Shown here: piece after piece, positions 27,010 to 34,933 of the stretch
Layout of the letters: each line of letters begins with the position of its first letter
Numbering within the stretch: position 1 is the stretch's first letter
Source: a bacterium
GTDB lineage: Bacteria; Sumerlaeota; Sumerlaeia; SLMS01; JAHLLQ01
Assembly (NCBI GenBank): GCA_020444065.1
Contig: JAHLLQ010000001.1
Location: forward strand, 124,001-188,000
Direction: 5' to 3'
Length of the DNA: 64,000 nt
The notes under the pieces: model-generated
Database searches by the model: none
Told to the model about the DNA's origin: nothing
The model's input: the letters and a program-made list of their open reading frames with translations, nothing else
Position numbers and translations under genes: made by a program

Positions 27010-29628
27010 CTAGCCGATCGTGTCGCCTGGACCGCCTTCGTAGGGCACCTTTGGATCGGTCATGCGCAGCAATGCGGGAAGAATCGTCAGAGAGGCCAGC
27101 AGCGTAAAGCCAACTCCTACGATCGAGAAGACACCGAGCTCTCGGATGCCTCGGAAGTTCGCCAGCGCAAGCGACCCGAATCCAAAAATCGTCGTCATCC
27201 CGGTAATCAGCACAGCGCGCCCGGTGCGCGTAACGGTCGCCCGCAAATCGCGGCGATTGCGCTCATAGAAGCGCTGCAGCAAGTGCACGCCGGCGTCCAC
27301 GCCGATACCGACAACCATCGGCATGGCGATGATGTTCAGATAGTGAAGATGCATGTTCAGCAGCTTGATGGTGCCAAGCATGCACAGGAGTCCCAGAAGA
27401 ACTGGTGTGATCGCCAGCAGGGCACGCACGAAACTCTCGAAGTAGATCAACAGGTAGAGAAAGACCGCGCCAATGACGACCAGGACAGCGATCGCCAAAT
27501 CACCCATGATGATCGTGCGGAGTTCCTGTTGAAGAATCGCCGACCCCGTAATCTGAGGGGGAGGCTCGACGCCGACGCCCAATGAATCGATGAAGGCTTC
27601 GGGAACGGAGCTCACCCATTCGCCCTCCGGCGGGTAGATCTGCGTCGCGATTCGCCAGCGCTCCTTGCCTTCTTCTCCTACACGCTGCTCCGACTTGTAG
27701 ATGTAGCGCTGGGCGATTTGCCCGAGCGCGCGGTTCTCCTGGCGCGCGAGACTGGCCAGATTGATTGGCATCGAATTCTTCTGCAAGGCGACCTGTGCCG
27801 CTTCCTGGAAGCGGGCCAATTGCTCCATGAATGGATCAAATGCTGCAGGCGCAATCTGGAAGTCGGCACCGATAGCATCAAGTCGAGCTCTAATGCCTGG
27901 AAGATCCTGCCGGGCCATACGTTCCAATTGCACCTGCTGCGTCTTGGCGGACGGAAGGAAGTACCGCAGCGAGTCCTTCGCAACGAGCGGAAAGAGCGTC
28001 TCCGCAGCGTAGATATTACTGAAGAGCTGATCGTTCTTCTCCAGCGCTTCCTGGATCGTGCTGCCCTCAATGATCGCGACGATCTGGTTCGAAGGGACCT
28101 CGAAGTGTTGTTCGATTCGTTCACGCAAGTCGAGGTACTCGTCGCTCGGCTGCTTCAACATTCGGAAGTCGTCCTCGAACGTCACGCCACGCCCCTGGAA
28201 TCCAAGGAACAGGCAAATCGTCAATCCGCCAACAACGGTGATCCGCGGGTACGCCATCACCATGAAGTAGAAACGACGTAGCCCGAGCGTACTCATCGGC
28301 CGCTGCGTAAACACGCCGACTGGTCCCTGTCCAAAGTACAGGAGCAGCGCCGGCAAGACGAGAAGGACGGAAGCCAGGCAGCAGAGAATACCCAAACCTG
28401 ACACAAGACCCAGTTCGCGGAACCCGACAAAGCTGGTCACCATCATGCCGAAGAACGCGATGGCCGTCGTCAGTGCGCCGGCGATGATGCCCGGACCGGT
28501 TTCCTTGACGGCGTGGCGGATTGCTTCACGGTTTGGATGACCGCGACGGATCTCCTCGAGATAGCGATTGTATAAGTGGACAGAGAAGTCGATACCTAGG
28601 CCAAATAGGATCGCCGAAAAGGCCATCGTGACCTGCGTCAGGCGACCAACGAGCACACTCGTCAACCCAAGCGTCCAGAGCACGCCAAGCAGTAGCGGGA
28701 TCGCGACGAATACCAGCGCTTCTGGCCTGCGGAATGCAACAATGAACAGCAGACAGACCGCCGCAAACGACGCGATCGAGGTGCGAATCAGGTCGCCCTT
28801 GATGACTTGTGCATCGGAGATCGCCTCGTAGTGGGATCCAAAATACCGAACGCGGAAATTCTTGCCGACGGGCTTGTCCGGCCGTGCCCACTCCGGGTTG
28901 CGCAGGAAGATTCCGCGTCTCGAGCCCTCCAGGAAGTCCTGGAACTTGTTTGCGAAGGCCAGATCGGTAGCCGGCCGCACGGGCCAGATCACCATCAGCA
29001 ACATCTCGCCGTCATTTGACATGAAATAGCTGTCGCGGAGATTGACCTTCAGCGGACCGCTCTTGATTTTGATCCGCTCGCGAAGGACCTCAGTGAAGTT
29101 CAACGGATCCTGCAGCAACTTCTCGCGACTGCGCCTTGGCAACGGCGCGTTCAGCAAGCCACGCAGGCGCACCATCGAACGCTCGATTTCCTCGGGCGAG
29201 AGCTTCCGCTCCATCACCGCCCAGTCCTCGTCGGTCAGCACGGCGATCGCGCGCGCGTCACCTTCGAGTGTGCCCATCTCCAGGGTCTCGGGAGTAATCC
29301 GGTAAGTAACGCTTCGAACGAAGCGTCGATCCTCCAGCGCGACGGCCAGTTCCTCGGCGGCGGCTTTCAATTCAGGCTCGTGCCCAGGTCCATCAGCTTC
29401 CAAGACCGCAAACATGAAGTCGAACGACTCGAAGTCCCGCAGTGCCGATTGAGTAATCTGGGCGACCTTCGACTTCTCCGGCAACAGCGCCGTCAGGTCC
29501 ATCTCGATGCGCAGATACGAACGGATGGCAATGATCGAGGCCACGGAGAAGATCGCCGCCAACAACAAACACCAGTTCGGGTGGCGCGAAACGAAGCGGG
29601 ACAGGTGGCGAACGGAAAACTGGGTCAT
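27010..29628 (-). CDS. RND/MMPL-family exporter (HpnN-like)
   Basis: The 872-residue protein has two RND halves: a first transmembrane helix near residue 20, a large periplasmic loop, a helix bundle containing FGLGIDFSVHLYNRYLEE, a second loop, and a final bundle containing MVVGIGVDAGVHLLQRF and GFGSLALANFRGIRELG. The GhGhDFSVHL-type motif marks the MMPL/hopanoid-exporter-like subfamily, which moves lipids to the outer membrane using the proton gradient. It is preceded by a LolA-like lipoprotein gene 42 bases away on the same strand, supporting lipid or lipoprotein transport. Confidence 0.88.
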   Translation of the reverse strand: MTQFSVRHLSRFVSRHPNWCLLLAAIFSVASIIAIRSYLRIEMDLTALLPEKSKVAQITQSALRDFESFDFMFAVLEADGPGHEPELKAAAEELAVALEDRRFVRSVTYRITPETLEMGTLEGDARAIAVLTDEDWAVMERKLSPEEIERSMVRLRGLLNAPLPRRSREKLLQDPLNFTEVLRERIKIKSGPLKVNLRDSYFMSNDGEMLLMVIWPVRPATDLAFANKFQDFLEGSRRGIFLRNPEWARPDKPVGKNFRVRYFGSHYEAISDAQVIKGDLIRTSIASFAAVCLLFIVAFRRPEALVFVAIPLLLGVLWTLGLTSVLVGRLTQVTMAFSAILFGLGIDFSVHLYNRYLEEIRRGHPNREAIRHAVKETGPGIIAGALTTAIAFFGMMVTSFVGFRELGLVSGLGILCCLASVLLVLPALLLYFGQGPVGVFTQRPMSTLGLRRFYFMVMAYPRITVVGGLTICLFLGFQGRGVTFEDDFRMLKQPSDEYLDLRERIEQHFEVPSNQIVAIIEGSTIQEALEKNDQLFSNIYAAETLFPLVAKDSLRYFLPSAKTQQVQLERMARQDLPGIRARLDAIGADFQIAPAAFDPFMEQLARFQEAAQVALQKNSMPINLASLARQENRALGQIAQRYIYKSEQRVGEEGKERWRIATQIYPPEGEWVSSVPEAFIDSLGVGVEPPPQITGSAILQQELRTIIMGDLAIAVLVVIGAVFLYLLIYFESFVRALLAITPVLLGLLCMLGTIKLLNMHLHYLNIIAMPMVVGIGVDAGVHLLQRFYERNRRDLRATVTRTGRAVLITGMTTIFGFGSLALANFRGIRELGVFSIVGVGFTLLASLTILPALLRMTDPKVPYEGGPGDTIG

Positions 29629-29670
29629 CGGGCTCGCAGGCTCAAACGAGGGCTCAAACCCCTGAGTGCA

Positions 29671-30567
29671 TCACTCATCGGTTTCGATTGCATCCCGCTG
29701 GCTCAACATCTCCATCGGGAAGACCTTCTCTGCCTTCGGCGGCAGGAACACGGCATCGACCAGCGCTGGATTGATCTTGTACTTGTCGATCTCCACGTCG
29801 AAGTTCAACTGGTCCTCATAAAGGCCGATCACAAATTCCTCGGGCAATGGCTCCGTCGCATCGGATTCGAGAGCATAGTCCCAGTAAGAGACGCGCATCT
29901 CGATTCGATCTTGCGGACCGCGCAGAACGACTTCGCGAACCAGCCCATCGCTGCGACGGAGACGCCAGATCAATTGGCGCCCGTCCTCGATCGACTTCGC
30001 CAGCAGCACATCCTTTTGCGTCGGCAACACCGTCCAGCGTCCGCCTTCGTCCAGACGACGCAGCAAGTCCTGATTCACAAGAATTGCCGCCATCATATCC
30101 TGCAGCGAAAGGGCGCCGGTAACGCCGGACACCTTGCTCAGGTCGGCCCGCTGACCGGCGTAGAGTTCTTTCTCTCGGTTCAGATACACCCACGCCGAAT
30201 CGCCATTCATGATCACTTCGAACAACGTCCCGATCGGTATGCGGGAACCCCGCAAGCGAATCGCGTCCGGCGATCGGAACAGCAGCGTCATGTCAAACCA
30301 CTGCTTCTTCCGTTCGCCCTGCACGCTGATCACAATCTTGCCGCCAGACCAGAGCGTCGGATGATCGACTGCACGTTCGCGCATGAGGGCATGCACCTCC
30401 GCAATCGTCCCACGCTCCAGCGTACGCGGCTGGTCTTCAATATCATACGGCGAATGGAATGTCCGCTCTGCCCGACAGCCAGCCATCAAAGCCACAGCCG
30501 TCGTGAGAGCAATCAGAAGCAGGATTCGGCGCACAAACAGGCGTCCTTGGCGGGAATTCATCCTCAT
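29671..30567 (-). CDS. LolA/DUF4292-like lipoprotein partner of the RND exporter
   Basis: The 298-residue product has a lipoprotein signal ending ALMAGC (Cys31). The mature region has the half-barrel style of LolA/LolB-like proteins: WSGGKIVISVQGERKKQWFDMTLLF (a long beta pair), SPDAIRLRG, and DSAWVYLNREKELYAG. Such proteins carry lipid-bearing molecules or lipoproteins across the periplasm. Its position next to an RND gene suggests a transport pair. The exact cargo is unknown. A second ATG two codons in is an equal alternative start. Confidence 0.7.
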   Translation of the reverse strand: MRMNSRQGRLFVRRILLLIALTTAVALMAGCRAERTFHSPYDIEDQPRTLERGTIAEVHALMRERAVDHPTLWSGGKIVISVQGERKKQWFDMTLLFRSPDAIRLRGSRIPIGTLFEVIMNGDSAWVYLNREKELYAGQRADLSKVSGVTGALSLQDMMAAILVNQDLLRRLDEGGRWTVLPTQKDVLLAKSIEDGRQLIWRLRRSDGLVREVVLRGPQDRIEMRVSYWDYALESDATEPLPEEFVIGLYEDQLNFDVEIDKYKINPALVDAVFLPPKAEKVFPMEMLSQRDAIETDE

Positions 30568-30715
30568 CGCCCCGACTTCTCCCCGGCCGAGCCCATGAAT
30601 GTCAAGCCGCCTGGGAGGACATTCGCCGAATTAGACCCCTGGCAATTCAGATTGCCTGAGGGAGGGCTGGGTTGAATCGTGGATGTGTCCAATCCGATGG
30701 AAGTGAGGGAGTCAA

Positions 30716-31324
30716 GTGTCACGGAAATCCGAAGACTACCAGGGCGCTCCAGCACTCCGCTGGATGGGCGGACGCGCGCTTGCGATCCCTGGGCTTGGAT
30801 GCGCCTTGATCCTCCTGGCTATATTGCTGGTAGTGCTCTGCGCGCTCTTCCCGGACGACATCGGAGAACTCCTGGGAACCGGGAGCCGGAACGCCACCCA
30901 GAGGGCCAGATCGGATATGCGATCCATCGCGACTGCGATCGAGTCCTATTGGGTCGATCACAGGTCATACTTCCCCATCGTTGATGGGGAGGACTTTCCT
31001 CTTCAGCGGCATTTCGTAGAACCCTACCTCGACTCCGATCTGCAGTTCTTTCTGGATCCGTATTCCGACAAAGGCCGCTTTCGCCTCTACCACAACGGAC
31101 GGGTCTTCACGCGTTCTCACGATAAAGGAACGCTCCCGTATGGATACTGGAAGAATGGGAATCTGTGGATTCTCGTTTCTCGAGGGCCGGACCTGGACTT
31201 AGATCTCACCCCAGAGGTCCTCGAACAGAATCTCTCCTCAGATATCAGCACGCTCTCAACATGGACCTTCGACCCTACAAATGGGGCCGCAAGCAGCGGC
31301 GATGTGTTTCGCCTGAAGGAGTAG
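30716..31324 (+). CDS. Pseudopilin-like membrane-anchored protein (DPTNG family), paralogue 3
   Basis: The GTG at 30716 follows GAGGGAG. One hydrophobic helix (about residues 25-45) is followed by a pilin-stem-like helix RARSDMRSIATAIESYWVDHRSYFP, a globular part, and the ending TFDPTNGAASSGDVFRLKE. This stem and ending are those of type II secretion/pilin-like proteins, but the N-terminal prepilin peptidase signature (G/F-T-L-x-E) is absent. It is related to the genes at 19381 and 20049 mainly at the C-terminus. Confidence 0.68.
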   Translation: MSRKSEDYQGAPALRWMGGRALAIPGLGCALILLAILLVVLCALFPDDIGELLGTGSRNATQRARSDMRSIATAIESYWVDHRSYFPIVDGEDFPLQRHFVEPYLDSDLQFFLDPYSDKGRFRLYHNGRVFTRSHDKGTLPYGYWKNGNLWILVSRGPDLDLDLTPEVLEQNLSSDISTLSTWTFDPTNGAASSGDVFRLKE

Positions 31325-31358
31325 GAAACAGGAATGCGGACCTGTCGCCGTGAAAAGC

Positions 31359-31388
31359 ACTCGCCCGGAGCCGTGGCCCCGGGCGAGT
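31359..31388. terminator. Hairpin between convergent genes
   Basis: ACTCGCCCGG (31359-31368) and CCGGGCGAGT (31379-31388) form a perfect 10-bp stem with a 10-base loop. No T-run follows on either strand, so termination is possible but unproven. The remaining 200 bases to 31588 hold nothing recognisable. Confidence 0.45.
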
Positions 31389-31588
31389 ACCCCACTGCGT
31401 GCGAGCACACTCCTACCTCGGCCCTACTCGCACATGCTCTCGTTAGAGAAGACACACCAACTCGACCAAGAGTGCCTGCAGTCTCGAACGCCAATGCTCG
31501 AGTGTAAAGCCAAATGTGACCATGCGTAGAACCTATACGTGTCTATGACGCACGCGCATCTGGCGCAGCAGTCAGGATTCCCGATTCG

Positions 31589-32059
31589 TTATGCCAGGAG
31601 AAGGCGCAGAAAGCGCATCGCTTGATCCGCGATTCCGGGCTGCCCGGATTCACGTGGGCCTGCGATATTCAGGGTATGGATCTCATTCTCCTCGATCCAG
31701 GCGCATACTTCGTTCAACGCCCAATCAGCCGAAAGATCCATGACTAGGCAGGGGCGATCATAGCGCCTCGCCAGTTCTACGGTCAGGGCCGTCCCACCGG
31801 TCAATTCCCCCCGCGCCAGAATCAGTGTCCCGCCGGAATCGCGCACGTTCCATTCCGTGCGTTGAGCGTACTCCTCAGACGGAGTTTCGTGCAGGGGATA
31901 TCGCTCCGGTAGCGGCCCATCCTCCGCGCACCGTCCCTTCGGGCACCACCCGCCACAGGGGATGCCCAACTCCAACGCCACATCCAGCGCCGCGCGGTCC
32001 ACGCCGGTCTGGCCGCCGGAGACGATTCTGATCGGTAGACTGTGGGACGAACCGCTCAT
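31589..32059 (-). CDS. Putative molybdenum carrier / LOG-like Rossmann protein
   Basis: The 156-residue protein (start ATG 32059) begins IRIVSGGQTGVDRAALDVALELGI, the signature of the putative molybdenum-carrier family with a Rossmann-like fold, followed by GGWCPKGRCAEDGPLPERYPL and RGELTGGTALTVELA. Structural relatives include the MCP of Chlamydomonas and LOG phosphoribohydrolases, so a nucleotide or oxyanion ligand is likely. Function in bacteria is not established. It is divergent from the gene at 32222. Confidence 0.8.
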   Translation of the reverse strand: MSGSSHSLPIRIVSGGQTGVDRAALDVALELGIPCGGWCPKGRCAEDGPLPERYPLHETPSEEYAQRTEWNVRDSGGTLILARGELTGGTALTVELARRYDRPCLVMDLSADWALNEVCAWIEENEIHTLNIAGPRESGQPGIADQAMRFLRLLLA

Positions 32060-32221
32060 GATAGGGGCAGTTATTCCATGACAGACATCGATCACCCAAG
32101 CCGAATTGCCCATCCGGCTTTGCGATTGACCTCTCCGCCGAATGCGAAACGATGGAGCGAACTCGCACAGACTGAAACGCGATCAACGCAATGCCGGCTG
32201 ATGGGGATTGGAGGCGGCGGG

Positions 32222-33190
32222 ATGCGAGCGAATCGCCAAACGATTACTCAGTGCTTTGATGAATTTCGGCGCGGCGGAGGAGTGACTTCGCTTCTGCGTT
32301 TCTTCTGCATGGTGATTCGACAGGGGCGCGTCCTGGAACTGTTGCACGGGCTCTATTCATTCATCCGCTTCCGTCCCTCCCCGCTGGTCGAGCGCGAAGT
32401 ATCCTTCGTGGCCGACGATATCCGTCGCGTAGCGCAAGATCTCATCGATTCTCATCGTCGAAACCGAATCGGCATTCACGTGCTGTTTCGCGAAGATCTC
32501 GTCGCGCGCTATGGGGACCGTTATGCGATCGATCGAATCCCTGAGGACTTCAAAATGTGCCGCCGCCAATCGATCGTCGAGCAGGACGGCTACCTGATCC
32601 TCGGCGAGTACGGCGATGCGTCCGGGCGCCTTGCAGTCGTGACGCAGGAGGACTGCACGATTGAAGACTACTACAATCGCATCAAAGGCCTGCGCCACAT
32701 CCACCTGATCCATCCCACCGGAGTGCGCGGCCTGTTCTACGTCACGACGGGCGATTCCGTTAAGCGACTCGATATTTGGGAACTGACGGACGACGGCACG
32801 CTGCAGTTCCGCGGATGCCAGGAGAAACGCCTGGCTGGCTATACAGACTGTGTTCGATTGAACGGGTGCGTGTTCTTCGGTTCCGACTTCAGCAGCCGCC
32901 CTAACTTTCTGAAGGAACTGAATGCCGCGCGCCACTTCCTTCCTGCGCGAGCCTTCAAGACGTACGTGGCGTCATTGGATGTGGTGCAAGATCGCTACAT
33001 CCTGATTTGCAGCAAGAACGTCACGCGCCACGATCTGGGAGGCTGGTTCCTGACAATCTTCGACACCGAGCGAAGAGAGTTTATCGCGTGCCACTCGATA
33101 CCTGAAGTAATTGGCGCATTCCAGATCAACGCGCCCGCAATATCACCCGAACTCCCGGCTGATTCAACAGCCGAGGCGATTTCGGCGTAA
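32222..33190 (+). CDS. Conserved-looking protein of unknown function (322 residues)
   Basis: The ATG at 32222 follows GGAGGCGG; the frame is open further upstream but without a good start. No family is recognised. The product is soluble and mixed alpha/beta, with VRGLFYVTTGDSVKRLDIWEL and RYILICSKNVTRHDLGGWFLTIFD suggesting repeated beta-strand blades that end in W/D residues. No signal peptide. It stands alone between divergent and convergent neighbours. Confidence 0.6.
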   Translation: MRANRQTITQCFDEFRRGGGVTSLLRFFCMVIRQGRVLELLHGLYSFIRFRPSPLVEREVSFVADDIRRVAQDLIDSHRRNRIGIHVLFREDLVARYGDRYAIDRIPEDFKMCRRQSIVEQDGYLILGEYGDASGRLAVVTQEDCTIEDYYNRIKGLRHIHLIHPTGVRGLFYVTTGDSVKRLDIWELTDDGTLQFRGCQEKRLAGYTDCVRLNGCVFFGSDFSSRPNFLKELNAARHFLPARAFKTYVASLDVVQDRYILICSKNVTRHDLGGWFLTIFDTERREFIACHSIPEVIGAFQINAPAISPELPADSTAEAISA

Positions 33191-33234
33191 CAGCTCGGCA
33201 GGCTTCCAATCGAGTTCTTGGGAACTTCATTGGT

Positions 33235-34137
33235 CTACTCGAGCGAGACTTTCTCCCAGCCACGCGCAATCAGATCGATTTGGCCTGCATTATTGTCGAT
33301 CATCCGGAAGTGAATCACATCTCGCCTGGAGAGACCGGCTGACTTCCATTTGTTCAAGACATCCTGGAGCAGATCTGAGTGGCCAATGAGGCCTGCGCTC
33401 TGAATGGTTACTGGGTGGGCAAGATTGCCGTGAAGAGCACACCGGCACTCGAGACATTCCTTGAAGATGAATCTCCATCGAGTTCCTCCATCGATCGCTC
33501 CGTAAAGATTAACGTCGATTTCTACGCACTCGATCCAATCGCGTCCTCCGCAGATCGAGATACCCAGCAATATCCCGTCGTGCCAGTAGTATTCGTTCAT
33601 CCCTTCGTACTGATCCTTCCCTTTTGCGCCGGCAACGAGTTCAACGCCTCGCACTATTGCCGCAGCGCTTCCCTCGGCCCAGTGATGCGCATCCGGACCA
33701 GTATGAGTAGAATCATCCAACATCTCGCAGTACTCGAACATCCATTCTAACAGCGAGTCTGCCCATTGAACAAACTCAGGGCTCTTCGAATTGAATTCGC
33801 TGCCTTGGGGGCTCGTATAGACGGAATCGAAGGACATCCTCCCCCTCCGGATCGATGTCTCGGTCAGAGGGGATGGGCAAAATCCGACGGCTTCAATCGC
33901 CGAACAAGGATCGTCATCGATCACCCAGCATCCCTCATTGGGGAGGCATTTCAGCTTCACGGTCTTCAGGAACGGCTTCCTCGTCAGGAAGCGTGCTTCC
34001 TTGATGTCATCGACCGGAACAACAGCATCCTCATCAAATCGATCCGGCAGGAAGATCCCGTCGTCCCATTTCGCAAGGAACCTGCGGAACTCCTCGATGT
34101 CCTTCGCAGTCATGAAGTAGTCGATCTGACGTCCCAT
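33235..34137 (-). CDS. Unknown acidic protein, lower-GC than its surroundings
   Basis: The 300-residue product begins MGRQIDYFMTAKDIEEFRRFL and is rich in aromatic and acidic residues, with no recognised domain and no signal peptide. Cysteines cluster in KECLECRCALHG (about 233-244). Codon use includes more AT-rich codons than the neighbours, which may indicate acquisition. The start resembles small cytoplasmic proteins often found in immunity or accessory gene sets, but there is no toxin partner nearby. Confidence 0.6.
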   Translation of the reverse strand: MGRQIDYFMTAKDIEEFRRFLAKWDDGIFLPDRFDEDAVVPVDDIKEARFLTRKPFLKTVKLKCLPNEGCWVIDDDPCSAIEAVGFCPSPLTETSIRRGRMSFDSVYTSPQGSEFNSKSPEFVQWADSLLEWMFEYCEMLDDSTHTGPDAHHWAEGSAAAIVRGVELVAGAKGKDQYEGMNEYYWHDGILLGISICGGRDWIECVEIDVNLYGAIDGGTRWRFIFKECLECRCALHGNLAHPVTIQSAGLIGHSDLLQDVLNKWKSAGLSRRDVIHFRMIDNNAGQIDLIARGWEKVSLE

Positions 34138-34437
34138 TGGGTGAGGCCTTCCGGTTGGCTCAGGAGTTGATCTCTCGAAAATGAGTGATATCGAAAAAGG
34201 ACCTCAAGACAGGTCTCGTGGAAGCGTATCGAGCGATCGCAGGATAGCGATGGCCCGCGTGGTGCGGTCGTGAAAATCGGTCAGAACCATGGCATTCTCC
34301 CCTCGTTGCCTCGCCAACTCCTGCGACACCTGTAGCGATGAGGCAATCCAAACAGGTGTCCCGTCCCGCGGTATGTTCCGTTGACGGCCAGTCATAAACA
34401 GATGTAGCCAGGGAGTATCTCCGAGGGAGGATACCAG
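34138..34437. other. Intergenic region of 300 bases, nothing recognised
   Basis: The stretch lies between two divergent genes and is of mixed composition. Open frames cross it but none has a start with a ribosome-binding site or a protein-like product. The only site noted is GGGAGGATACCAG just before the ATG at 34438, the ribosome-binding site of the next gene. Confidence 0.5.
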
Positions 34438-34767
34438 ATGTCCAACGAATGTCCAACACCGCCGCCGACCCCGTTGCCGCCCCAGCCGGGGATGGAAGAG
34501 CAGGCGCCACCTGCTCGGCCGAAGTCTACGTTGCAGGCCATCGAGGATGAGTTGGAGCCATTCCACAAGGCGACCGAGAAGGTTGGTTTCAATTCCCGCC
34601 TGACGGACCATGCCCTTCAGTTTGGCCTCGCCGTTGCGGGGACGATTCTCCTTGGCGGGTACGGCCTTCTGACGGGGGGCTGTGGCGGCGCCATTGGTTT
34701 TGGTCTGTTGGGGTTCATCGTGTTCGCGTTCATCGGCGGCTTCATCATCATGATTCGCCGGCGCTGA
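34438..34767 (+). CDS. Small proline-rich protein with C-terminal membrane segment
   Basis: The 109-residue protein has a Pro-rich N-terminus (PTPPPTPLPPQPG), an amphipathic middle, and two Gly-rich hydrophobic segments near 60-80 and 85-105 that probably span the membrane as a hairpin, ending in IMIRRR. A GGAGG precedes the ATG. No family is known to me. It is just upstream of bamA, so co-transcription is possible. Confidence 0.55.
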   Translation: MSNECPTPPPTPLPPQPGMEEQAPPARPKSTLQAIEDELEPFHKATEKVGFNSRLTDHALQFGLAVAGTILLGGYGLLTGGCGGAIGFGLLGFIVFAFIGGFIIMIRRR

Positions 34768-34933
34768 TTCGCATACTATGCCCATCAAATCGAGGCATTG
34801 CGACTGCCCAGAGCCGAATTCCCATTGCTCTCCAGGGGCGCGACGGCCTACCCGGTTCTGTTCGGCGCCAAGGGGCGTCGAGGGCTGGGGATATTTACGC
34901 CCGGCAATTCTTGGACAGAGGCTTGGCCTGATC

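Noticed and set aside
29380-30675. 431-residue open frame on the plus strand
   Set aside because: Antisense shadow of the RND and LolA-like genes; composition (many R, H, Q) is typical of shadows.
31359-31388. Candidate riboswitch or RNA
   Set aside because: Only a single perfect hairpin is seen, with no conserved core; treated as a weak terminator.
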